A stretch of DNA of 64,000 nt from Amaurobius ferox (taxonomy: Eukaryota > Arthropoda > Arachnida > Araneae > Amaurobiidae), in contig OX578153.1 in assembly GCA_951213105.1 (NCBI GenBank), forward strand, positions 51,679,020 through 51,743,019, in the 5' to 3' direction. The translations under genes were made by a program, and so were the position numbers. Below, piece after piece: positions 36,363-46,572 of the stretch. Every line of letters begins with the position of its first letter. Position 1 is the first letter of the stretch. The notes under the pieces were generated by a model. The model was not told the origin of the DNA and did no database searches. It worked only from the letters and a program-made list of their open reading frames with translations.

Positions 36363-37888
36363 TACACTCACTTCCAACTGTTAAGCACGGAATGCAAATT
36401 TACATTTTTCGAAAACGTATTTCAATTTGAGTGGCTGAAATTCGCTGCGGATGTAGAGGGCATTATGCAAATATCGTATGGTATAGCCAGTCACGACTGA
36501 CTGTCCGAATATATGCTAATTAGACAGTTGTTGAAGACGCCGGCATTCTGAAGGGTTTGAGAAGGTGCATTTAAATTCTGATACGAAGTGTTTATAACTT
36601 TTTTAAAATTATTTTTGATGATATTCGTGTTTCTATGGCTTAAAGAAGACGAATGATTGAGAGTGAGCGCGGGTGTGCTGTCGGACGCATTTAAACAGGA
36701 CAGTCAATCAAAGATATCGCTATTTTCTTTGGTGTTAATCATTAGGTAATTTCTCGATTATGAAAACAATTCCAAATAAGTCCAGCAGCTGTCCGGAGAC
36801 CTGTGTCTGGTCGTCCTAGAGTTACCACCCCTTCTGATGACCGGTATATTGCTATAGTAGGCAAACGGAATCGACGATCGACCTCCACAACTGTTACATC
36901 CATGGTTGCATCAGACAACATCTGCCAGTACTATGCGTGGAAGACTCCACGTGAAGGGACTGTACGCCCGCGTTACAACTTTTTTGTGTTCCGCTAACCG
37001 CCCAAGCCAGAGTGGCAAGATTAAAGTGGTGTCGTCAACATGTCAATTGGACTGTCTCAGATTGTTGCAACGTCCTGTTCACGAACGAGTTCAGATTTGC
37101 CCTGGGATCAGATGATAAGCATGTAAGGGTCTGGAGAGAACGTGGCACACGCAATCCAGCCGAGAACATCATCGAATATCACGCATTCAGAGGTGACAGC
37201 ATCGTGGTGTGGGCTGGAATTTCACTGGGATATCGCACAGACCTGCACACCTTTAATGGCGGTTCTGTGACGGCTGCGTAGTATCGGGATGAAGATCTAG
37301 ACGCCATTGCGAGACTCTACATTGCAGCAGTTGGTCCTGATTTGCTCCTTATAAACGATAATGCCCGTCCCCATCGAGCTAACATCGTTGATGAAAATCT
37401 GGAAAGTGAGGACATTTTTCGTATGGAGTGGTCGGTGTACTCCCCCGACCTTAATTCCATTAAAAAACTTTGGGTTACCCTCAGGATTGCTGTGCCTACA
37501 CGTTTACCTCCTCCAGTCAGTCTCAGTTGGAAAATGCCCTATTAGAGGCATGCCCATTGCTCGCATCTGTGATGGTTGATTACCTCATTGAAAGCATGAA
37601 AAATTGAAGTAAAGTTTGTGTGAAAATCCCGAGTGGTCACATACCATATTAACGTAAGTTTTGTTTGGTTTATTTGCCTTTAAATATCATTTTGTTAATG
37701 ACCCAAATGTAACGTCTTCATATAATTTACGAAAAGTAAATATTTTTTCATATTTGTACATAATTCTTATTTTATTTAAAGCATAAATACATTTTCTACC
37801 TTCATGTACAATTTTGTGTTACTCAAAGCTTTACTTTTCCATTTTTGTTAATTTTACTGTCGGTGCTTAACTTTCGGAAGCCAGTGTA
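36363..37888 (+). mobile_element. Tc1-type DNA transposon, complete but inactive
   Basis: Terminal inverted repeats of about 26 bp: TACACTCACTTCCAACTG at 36,363 and, in reverse complement, TACACTGGCTTCCGAAAG at 37,888. Both continue into TTAAGCAC. The outer TA on each side is the expected target duplication. Length is 1,526 bp, normal for Tc1 elements, and the element encloses one decayed transposase. It separates two Family A copies (35,380 and 37,990). Confidence 0.9.
36635..37607 (+). pseudogene. Tc1 transposase pseudogene (DD34E family)
   Basis: Translation shows the Tc1 layout: an N-terminal helix-turn-helix region (GQSIKDIAIFFGVNH), a linker SGRPRVTTPSDDRYI, then the DDE domain. The block WCRQHVNWT, NVLFTNEFRFALGSDDK and RVWRERGTRNP leads to VVWAGISLGYRTDLH, DNARPHRANIV and YSPDLNSIKKLW. 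Stops lie near the start (TAA at 36,641, then TAA, TAG and TGA in the N-terminal part) and at 37,279-37,281 (TAG). Frameshifts occur at about 36,905-36,930, about 37,010 and about 37,510. Two of three catalytic residues are replaced: Asp in FTDES is Asn, and Glu in NPIENLW is Lys. The C-terminus (VDYLIESM) is still readable in the third frame. Clearly non-functional. Confidence 0.92.
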
Positions 37889-37989
37889 TTTAATCACATC
37901 ATTTAAAAAAATATGGAGTGCGGTCGTTTTTATGTGAAAAATTAATATTGACTGTATTCGGTCACTTCAGCCAAAACAAAATAAAAAAA

Positions 37990-39010
37990 TCTGATGTGGG
38001 CAACACATGACTTTCCTCATATAATGCAATGAATTTACTACTTTTACAGTTAAAAAAATGTTATTCTTACAGTAGATACTTATATTCTTTCCAAGATATT
38101 GAGTTTTCTTCAATCAGTCGTCATTTTCATTGATTTAGCGTCATTTTTATCTATTTGGCGAGATTTTCGTTAATTTGGCAACATTTAAAAGTCGCTAATT
38201 TGGCGACATTCCGCCAAATTTATCGCCAAAATTTCGCCAAGCGTTATGGACAGAGATATAAGATATCCTTATACCAGATAAATGACTGTTAGTGTTCAAA
38301 TACAAAAGTTTTATTCAAAGTATCTTTCTCATGAATGGAACGAGCTAGATCCACGAGAATGATGTCACCCAATTTATCGCAGGATATCACATATGAAAAG
38401 TGAACATGTTTCTCAACAGTTAATATATATTTTTAATTTATGGGATTTTTTGATAAATTTATTTGAAAAATGTGCAGAGAGATTTGAAAAATGTGCAGAT
38501 GTGTTCTCGAGAACAGATCATGCTGGCGTTCTAAAGTTTATGTTAATCCTTTCTAAGGAAAAATTACATAAGAAATGTCTATTTGCGTAACTTTATTAAA
38601 GGTTTTGATTTTTTGATGATTTTTTCAAAATTTCACACGAAAATTTAGAGTTGTTCCAAACATTCGATTGTGTTTAAAAACAACAGGTTTCCAGTATTTA
38701 CGGATTGTGATTTTTGTACCAAATTTCATTCCAATCGCTCCATTCACTCGTGAGATATCGTCTTCACAGACTCACTGCCACACACACACACACACACATA
38801 CTTTTACACACACACTTCCCGGCCGTCCAAATAGGTGCTCTTAGTCCCCTGGACGAGTCGGACGGTCTGGGTCTTCTACACACACACACAGGCATCACCT
38901 CAAAAATGTTTGATTCGTGATCAGGGATGCTTGAAACGTGCTCTCCCGTCGAAAACTCGAATTCGAATTTTCGACCCCGTCACAATACTTTCTGTATATA
39001 AGAAAAGTAA
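37990..39010 (+). mobile_element. Family A element, copy 5, carrying an MHR insertion
   Basis: Sense copy starting TCTGATGTGGGCAACACATG. The terminal hairpin is partly deleted (AATACTTTCTGTATATAAGAAAAGT). The (CA)n tract is interrupted by the MHR at 38,815-38,877. An extra AGAGATTTGAAAAATGTGCA near 38,480 is a local duplication of the GAAAAATGTGCAG word. Confidence 0.85.
38815..38877 (+). mobile_element. MHR mini hairpin retroposon inside the (CA)n of Family A
   Basis: TTCCCGGCCGTCCAAATAGG ... GACGAGTCGGACGGTCTGGG then TCTTCTA. The CCGTCC/GGACGG arms pair. Both flanks are CACACACA, so a target duplication cannot be delimited. Confidence 0.75.
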
Positions 39011-39571
39011 TAATGCAGTAGTTATTTTATTTGCTGAAAATTTAACACTGAATGTTGCGTTATCTTTACCGGGAGAATATAATAATACTGGATCTAATCG
39101 ATCTTTCTGGCCTGTCTTGTCCGTTTTTATTATTTTTTCAATATTGAATAAATTCACACGTTTATTTGAACGTAAATTCCACCTTTATGCAATCCCACGC
39201 CATTTTGCCAGTATAGCAGTTTTTAGAAAAATAGTTTTTGAGAATAGCCAATTAAATTCCTTTGCGGTTGCTCGTGTCGAGCGATATACTAATTCGATTT
39301 CTATAGTTACATGTTTCACATTAAAGTTACAACTTATATGTGTACAAAATATTGCTTCAATCAATTGAGTAGTTTCTAAGACATTGCAAAATAATTAAGA
39401 AATGCACATGCACATACTATACAGAACTGTATGCTTTTCCATCTGTTTACAATGCAGGGGCAAATATTTGCAGGATCATTTTATGTTATTATAGAAAGAC
39501 TTCTGTAACATATTTTAATTCTCGTATCCACCATTTTAGCAGTGAAACATTTTTGATATTTATGTTTATAA

Positions 39572-40498
39572 TTGCTGCAGCACATGACATTCCTTATATA
39601 ATGCAATGAATTTACTACTTTTACAATAAAAAAAAATAGATTATTCTTATAGTAGATATTTATATTATTTACAAGATATTGAATTTTCTTCAATTAATCG
39701 TCATTTTCATTGATTTAGCGTCACTTTTATCCATTTGGAGAGTTTCTCGTTAATTTGGAAACATTAAAAAAGTCGCCAAGTTGGCGACATTCCACCAAAT
39801 TCGCCGCCAAAATTTCGCCAAGCGTTATGGACAGAGAAATAAGTTATAATTACAGCAGATAAATGACTGTTGGCATTCAAATACAAAAGTATTACTCAAA
39901 GTGTATTTTCTCATGAATGGAACGAGCTACATCCACGAGAATGGTGTCACCAAATTTATTGCATGATATTACATATGAAAAGTGAACATGTTTCTCAATA
40001 GGAATTTTTTTTTTTAATTTTATATGATTTTTTGATATTTTTTTAAATGTGCAATATCTTGAGATCGGTTCATGCTAACGTTCTAAAATTTATGTCAATC
40101 GTTTTCTAATGAAAAATAAATTACATAGGAAATGTCTATTTGCTCAACTTTATTAGAGGTTTTGATGTTTTAATGATTTTTTCAAAATTTCACTCGAAAT
40201 TTATGGGAGTTCTGAACATTCGATTACGTTTAAAAACAATAGGCTTCCAGTATTTACATATTATCCCCCCCCACACACACACACACATACTTCCATGCAC
40301 ACACACACACATACACACATACTTCCATGCACACACACACACACACATACTTCCATGCACACACACAGACATTACCTCAAAATTGTTCGATTTGTGATCA
40401 GGGGTGCTTGAAACGTGCTCTCCCGTCGAAAACTCTAATTCGAATTTTCGACCCCGTCACAATACTTTTCTTATCATTATTGTATATAAAGGTAAGTA
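39572..40498 (+). mobile_element. Family A element, copy 6, altered 5' end
   Basis: The usual TCTGATGTGGGC start is replaced by ATAATTGCTGCAGCACATG. The rest is collinear. The (CA)n tract is expanded into a three-fold CACACACATACTTCCATGCA reiteration at about 40,270-40,370. The hairpin is degraded (AATACTTTTCTTATCATTAT). Confidence 0.8.
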
Positions 40499-40827
40499 AT
40501 ATAAAGAAAGTGCCCAGACGGTTCAAGCGTTGAAACATAGAGATCACTCTATTTAGACCTTTGGTGTGTGTGTCTTTTACTTGGGCTTAATCAATTGAGC
40601 AGTTTTTGAGATGTTACAAAATAATTTAAAGAACTCTTTCAAGTATTATGTAGAACTATACGTTTTTCTCACCTGTTTACAACGTAGGGGTAAAAATTTG
40701 CAGGATTTTTTTTATTATTATAGTGTGAATTCTATAATATATTTCAAGTCTCTTATCCACCATTTTATCATTGTTGATGTTTACGTATATAATTGTTGTT
40801 TGAGATCCTTTATGCTACATTAAAATA

Positions 40828-41100
40828 TCTGATGTAAGCAGCACATGACTTTCCTTATATAATGAAATGAATTTGCTTCTTTTACAGTCAACAAAATATC
40901 TGATGTGGACAGCACACGACTTTCCTTATATAGTGCAATGAATTTACTACTTTTACAGTTTTAAAACATGTTATTCTTATATTCTTTCCAAGATACGGAA
41001 TTTTCTCCAATTAATCGTCATTTTCATTGATATAGCGTCAATTTTATCCCCCGTCACAATACTCTCCTTATACATTTTATTATGTATATAAGGAAAGTAA
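40828..41100 (+). mobile_element. Family A element, copy 7: duplicated 5' end and large internal deletion
   Basis: TCTGATGTAAGCAGCACATG begins at 40,828 and a second start, TCTGATGTGGACAGCACACG, at 40,899, so the 5' end is tandemly repeated (about 71 bp). The sequence then jumps from GCGTCAATTTTATCCC directly to CCGTCACAATACTCTCC and the hairpin, removing roughly 650-700 bp. The termini are kept, giving a MITE-sized derivative. Confidence 0.8.
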
Positions 41101-41354
41101 AAAGAAACCCGTTCATTTTAGACAGTTCAAGGCGTTGAAACATGTCGACAGATAGATCCGTCTATTTAGACATATAACCTATCTACTTCTGCAGCTGCTT
41201 TAAGTTCCACACTGTTTAGGGGTCATTTGTAGCTATTTTTTATCTGGCGTGAAAAATAGAGATATTTAAGTAAACATGGCGCCATGCGTTCTGAAACGAT
41301 ATCGTTAAAAATCTTATATGTGCAAAACATGACTTTCCCCACACTCTCAGAATC

Positions 41355-41412
41355 CGGCCTTCCAAATGGTTGCTCATGTCCTTTGGATGAGTCGGACGGT
41401 CTGGGTCTTCTG
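41355..41412 (+). mobile_element. MHR mini hairpin retroposon, 58 bp, clean target duplication
   Basis: CGGCCTTCCAAATGG ... GGATGAGTCGGACGGTCTGG and GTCTTCTG. The 13-bp direct repeat CACTCTCAGAATC at 41,342-41,354 and 41,413-41,425 brackets it. This is the cleanest minimal copy. Confidence 0.88.
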
Positions 41413-41598
41413 CACTCTCAGAATCATATTTTGTTTCTTTATATGCATTAATGCGTTTATTTCACAACAAAACGCGTGCAATAAATGCATGCTTATGTGA
41501 AACTTTTGTGGTTTTAAAATAATTTTAAATTTAATTTGGTGACATGGTGTATTTTAACGCAGTCCGCAAAACTTCCGAGAAATTGGCACATTTCCAAA

Positions 41599-41670
41599 GG
41601 TTTGCCCTATATCTAGGGCAAACCGTTGGCACCAACCCCTTTATTCTTGGGCCTAGAAGAAAGGGGCTGG
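41599..41670. other. Three consecutive stem-loops
   Basis: GGTTTGCCCTA-TATC-TAGGGCAAACC (perfect 11-bp stem, 41,599-41,624). Then GTTGG-CA-CCAAC. Then CCCCTTT ... AAAGGGG (41,636-41,666), flanked by CCA/TGG. The surrounding DNA is ordinary. No terminator, tRNA or known element was recognised. Confidence 0.7.
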
Positions 41671-42549
41671 TTTCGTTCTATTTGTAAATAAAACAAAAAA
41701 AAACGTATAAAAGGAGCATTTAATTATATTTAATATTTTATTTCAGATTTTATTGGTTTGTTTACGAACTGTGGCGACTTTATTACGGACCATGACGACT
41801 GCCCTGAGAATTTTGCCCTTCTTTTTCCCGAGATAAAATCACTACCGTAATTATCATGTATTGAAGGAACAGTAAAAGAATGAAATACACTAGAATTTTC
41901 TCTGCAGATAACGTAAATTAAATTGAATAGTTTTTATAATGACGCATCTTTTGTTCTTTGCAATGTAGAAAAAGAAAACTTAATGTGATGACAGGCGGTG
42001 ACAGGTGGTATGTTATATGCAACACGTAAAATGCTAATTCCATGCAGACATTATAGATTAATTACCTGTAGAAGAACCATATCTTTATCAAAAAGGAGAA
42101 AATAAAACGTTTTGATAAAGGCTCGACGTGTCAGGTAGAATGTCTTTCGTGGAAGACTTTCTGGGGTAAACTGCACCGTAATTATGTTAAATGCGAAGGA
42201 AACTATAAAATCCTTGCACGTGCAAGCTGTCAAAACAGCCTAAGATGTGAATCGACGAACATAAACAAACAATAATGTTCCTTTCCAAACTTTTCTCGTG
42301 CTGTTGCACATTGGTTTGAGAACATGGGAATATGAAACTTGGCATGATGTTCCGCTAAGACTGAAGACCATGAAAGTAGAAGATTGCAAAACACGATGTT
42401 GAATATTTGACACACTACAATTATTCACAGATGTGCAGTTCAAACATTAACATGATGATAGAAAAATGTGTATCTATAATACAAGAGAATACAAATAATA
42501 GAACATAATTAATTTACTTGTTACTTAAAAGTAAATACTTAAAATATTC
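41671..42549. other. Unannotated AT-rich DNA
   Basis: Several overlapping 60-67 codon minus-strand frames exist at 42,051-42,443 but have no domain, signal or splice context. Nothing was accepted. Confidence 0.45.
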
Positions 42550-42880
42550 AAACTTTTTATATCTTTTTATTTTCAATTCATCCTCAATCCGAACCTGCCA
42601 AGATTTCTGATTTTACACATATATCATCTGCCTTACTTCGCAATCCATTGTGAAATTTATGACCGTGTTAGAAGCCTGCTTTTAACGTTTATTGGAATTG
42701 AACGCTTTTTCTTTTACCTTATCTTTCTGGATGTAACATCCTCTTCCAAACAGACGCTGTCATTTGTCAAAGCCTGGCCATCTTTGTTACCTTCATATCA
42801 CAAGTTCACATACCTCATCAGACAGGAAATCTATGAGTAACAAATCCATTTTTTTCCAACAATAAGGTTGTGAGCGTTTG
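42550..42880 (+). repeat. Dispersed repeat R9, copy 1
   Basis: TTCAATTCATCCTCAATCCG, CATATATCATCTGCCTTACT, GAATTGAACGC and GTTGTGAGCGTTTGG align in order with 45,120-45,450. A weaker third copy is at about 51,790-51,960. Element class unknown. Confidence 0.5.
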
Positions 42881-43199
42881 GTTTTTGAAAAAGCAAGCAT
42901 TTTTCCGTTTTATCAGTAGCCAATTAACAGCTCAAATCACTTTTAAACATGCCTAGTGCTCACTATGAATTGGGATATCAATCGCACCGGCGAAACTGGA
43001 GCGATCCATAAATATATATTTTCAAAGGGTTCTATTCTATTATAGGTACTTTGATTTATTTCCATCGCTCTCCACTTGATTTGTTTCTGATCACCTTAGC
43101 CGACAATGCGACAATAGTTGGAAAGCATTAAAAGTAAATAAAACAATATAAAATTACTAACATTGTAAAATACGAAAGATAAAATTCAAAATCAAAAAA

Positions 43200-44111
43200 T
43201 CTGATGTGGGCAACACATGACTTTAATTATATAATGTACTGAATTTACTACTTTTACATTAAGAAGATAGGTTGTTCTTATAGTAGATAATAATATTCTT
43301 TCCAAGATATTGAATTTTCGATAAATAGTGGTCATTTTCATTGATTTAACGTCATTTTTATCCATTTGGCGAGATTTTCGTTAATTTGGCAACGTTTCAA
43401 AAACTCGCCAAGTTGGTGACATTCCGCCAAATTCGTCGCCAAAATCTCGCCAAGCGTTATGGATGAAGAAATAAGTTATTCTTACAGCAGATAAATGACT
43501 ATTGGCGTTCAAATACAAAAGTATTGCTTAAAGTATATTTTTTCATGAATGGAACAAGCTAGATCCACGAGAATGATATCATCCAATTTATCGCATGGTA
43601 TTACATATGAAAAGTGAACATGTTTCTCAATAGGAAATATTTTTTTTTATTTTATATGACTCTTTCATAATTTTTTTGAAAAATGTTCAGTATCTCGAAA
43701 ACGGTTCATGTTAGCGTTCTAAAATTTATGTCCAATCGTTTTCTAATGAAACATTACATGAGAAATGTCTATTTGCGTAACTTTATTAGCGGTTTTGATT
43801 TTTTGACGATTTTTTCAAAATTTCATTCGAAAATTTAGGGAAGTTCTGAACATTCGATTGCGTATAAAAACAATAGGCTTCCAGTGTTTACGGATTGTGA
43901 TTTTTGTACCAAATTTGGTTCGAATTGGTCCATTCGTTCGTCAGTTATCGTCTCCACAGGCTCACTGACACACACACACACAGACATCACTTCAAACATG
44001 TTTGATTCGTGATCAGGGATGCTTGAAACGTGCTCTCACGTCGAAAACTCGAATTCGAATGTTCGACCCCGTCACAATACTTTCCTTATACATTATGTAT
44101 ATACGGAAAGT
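43200..44111 (+). mobile_element. Family A element, copy 8
   Basis: Complete sense copy. The A6 at 43,194-43,199 precedes it and A5 follows the hairpin. The TTGGCGA cluster is at about 43,367-43,456 and the (CA)n tract is short. Confidence 0.88.
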
Positions 44112-44329
44112 AAAAATTTAAGCTCGATCAAGCTGTGTAACGACGCCGATTCTGTGGTAGTCTGGCTCAAGGAAAAATAGAAATAGAACACCAAAATTGC
44201 AAAATACGAAAGATAAAAATAAATAATCTTTAAAAATATATTTGCTGACTTTTTACACCGCCACGTGCTTCGATAAGTGCGAACGCTTTGAGACCGGTTT
44301 CAATGTTAAGCATCCAAATCGAACGGGTT

Positions 44330-44430
44330 AGGATACATTTTGATCGGGTCGGATGCATTTTAATCGGGATCCGATGCATTTTGATCGAGATTGTGCGAAT
44401 GAACTGCGAATGAGGTGAATATTGTGCGAA
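44330..44430. repeat. Short tandem repeats, about 25 and 23 bp units
   Basis: GGATGCATTTTAATCGGG/GGATACATTTTGATCGGG/CGATGCATTTTGATCGAG, then TTGTGCGAATGA with GAGGTGAA reiterated. 44,431-45,119 has only the dispersed repeat fragment at 44,910-45,000 described under 22,785. Confidence 0.6.
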
Positions 44431-45119
44431 TGAGGTGAAGCCATATATGGGACATCAATCACTCATCTTATGAGCTGTAAGTAGGCGACCACCACCTCCC
44501 AAGCAAAATTCACAATATCAATACCATAATTATCAATATTACCTATCGATGGGATATACATATATATTAATGACACAACGTTTCAATATTACGATACTTA
44601 TAAGGATCTTTGTTATATAATTTAAAAATGATTGCAATTTGATGGTAGCATGTATGAAATGACTGTAAAACACCAGAAATACTGTGCACGCACGTTTGCC
44701 TATCGAAAATCTAATCAAAGAGAAACTGTTTCATAACGATTAACTTTACGAAAATATTTTGATGTGGTTATGCAATGTATGGAATAGGTCAAACTATTTT
44801 TCAAGAGCTACGAAAACAAATTTTGAATCCATTTACCTCTAACGAGCTAGCCACCCGCAGATAATTGCCTCATTTTGTCTACCAAATATAAGTAAAAAAC
44901 ACTTTGTGAGAAGGATAAGAAAAACTTGAGCAACGATAATGCAGCATACAGCTGTTTCGAGGATACGCTGGATCCCTTTCTCAGTGTAAGAGAACTAACA
45001 AACCCGAAGTCCAAACGAGAAATGGGTTAAACTCTCTAACTTTAAACTCTATCTTAACTCTATCTAAAGACTCTATCAAATGGAATAAATATATATAAAA
45101 GCAAATTCATCGAAATGTC

Positions 45120-45450
45120 CAACCTTTAGATTGTTCAATTTACAATTCACTCTCATTCCTAACCTGTCAAAACTGTTGATTTCACCCATATCTCATCTGC
45201 TTCACGTCGGAATCCATTGCGCCACTCATGGTCGAACCAGAAACCTGCTTTCTACGCTTCCTGGAACAGAACGCCCATTTTTGACCTCTTCTGCCTTTTG
45301 CATTCTTCTCCAATGTGAGCTGCCATTCCTCATATTATGACGTCCCTCATTAACTCTTCTATCACAGAGACACTTTCTTTTTCAGAGAGAAAGGAAGGAA
45401 CACACCTGAAATGTTTGTAAACAGAGCAGTTTTCTTCAAACGATAAGGAT
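45120..45450 (+). repeat. Dispersed repeat R9, copy 2
   Basis: TTCACTCTCATTCCTAACCT, CCCATATCTCATCTGCTTCA, GGAACAGAACGC, GATAAGGATGCGGGAG. Same order as copy 1 with many substitutions. A 69-codon open frame is present but is not conserved in copy 1. Confidence 0.5.
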
Positions 45451-45594
45451 GCGGGAGTTTCGCAAATAGACTTTCTCAGTTATCTACCTTTGTTTATTTG
45501 AATTTTGTGTTTGCTCTTGCAAAAGTTTGTCGTTTTATATTTTTTATAACTTTTTTCAACGTGGGGAATTTTGAAATAGGAATCTAGCATTTTA

Positions 45595-45730
45595 AAAACA
45601 CTGTGCAAAGGATGTATAAAAAACTGTCTGTGTAAAACACACTGTGTAAAATATGTTTAAATAACACTGTGTATGTAAAAAACACTTTGTGTGTAAAAAA
45701 CACCGTGTGTGTGTAATAAACACTGCACAA
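45595..45730. repeat. Minisatellite, unit about 20 bp
   Basis: AACACTGTGTGTGTAAAA-type units are repeated about six times. The minus-strand open frame (THTRCFLHTKCFLHTQC) is this repeat translated and is not a gene. Confidence 0.65.
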
Positions 45731-45769
45731 AAAATAAGGAAATTTTGAGCAATGTATTTAAGCGCGACA

Positions 45770-46469
45770 TTTCGCCAAATTCGTCGCCAAGAGTTATGGA
45801 TGAAGAAATAAGTTGTTCTTACAGCAAATAAATGACTATTGGCGTTCAAATACAAAAGTATTACTCAACGTATCTTTTTTCATGAATGGAACGAACTAGA
45901 TCCACGAGATTGATGTCACCCAATTTATCGCATGGTATTACATATGAAAAGTTAACATGTTTCTCAATAGGAAATATTTCTTTTTCATTTTATATGACTT
46001 TTAATATTTTTTTTGAAAAATGTGTAATATCTCGAGAACGGTTCATGTTAGCGTTCTAAAAATTATGTCAATCGTTTTCTAATGAAAAATTACATAAGAA
46101 ATGTCTAATTGCGTAACTTAATTAGTGGTTTTTATTTTTTGACGATTTTTTCAAAATTTTATTCGAAAATTTAGGGGGGTTCTGAACATTCGATTATGTA
46201 TAAAAACAACAGGCTTCCAGTGTTTACGGATTGTGATTTTTGTACCAAATTTGATTCGAATCGGTCCATTCGTTCGTCAGTTATCGTCTCCACAGACTCA
46301 CTGACACACACACACATACTTTCACACACACACACACACAGACATCACTTCAAAAATGTTTGATTCGTGATCAGGGATGCTTGAAACGTGCTCTTCCGTC
46401 GAAAACTCAATTTCGAATTTTCGACCCCGTCACAATATTTTCCTTATACATTATGTGTATAAGGAAAGT
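45770..46469 (+). mobile_element. Family A element, copy 9, 5'-truncated
   Basis: It begins within the heptamer cluster (TTTCGCCAAATTCGTCGCC) and runs to the hairpin. It is followed by a second, isolated 3' end (46,493-46,550: TTCGACCCCGTCACAATACT plus hairpin) and an AATAATAAGATAATTATTAT spacer present twice. It then meets copy 10 head-to-head. Confidence 0.85.
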
Positions 46470-46572
46470 AATAATAAGATAATTATTATTACTTTCGAAT
46501 TTTCGACCCCGTCACAATACTTTCCTTATACGTTATGTATATAAGGAAAGCAATAATAAGATAATTATTATT

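Larger units (their letters stand above)
39358..41170. repeat. Segmental duplication: flank + Family A + flank, twice in tandem
   Basis: 39,358-39,575 matches 40,587-40,805 (TCAATTGAG.AGTTT, TGTTTACAA.G.AGGGG, TTTGCAGGA, CTC.TATCCACCATTTTA). Both are followed by a Family A copy in the same orientation. Both are then followed by CGTTGAAACAT and TCTATTTAGAC (about 40,530-40,560 and 41,130-41,170). The duplicated unit therefore already contained the element; the second copy later lost most of its interior. Confidence 0.75.

Noticed and set aside
38835..39368. 177-codon open frame with the peptide RDQGCLKRALPSKTRIRIFDPVT
   Set aside because: The same peptide appears in every Family A copy (for example 40,327, 47,397, 50,824). 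It is the translated hairpin-proximal part of a non-coding repeat, joined here to unrelated flank.
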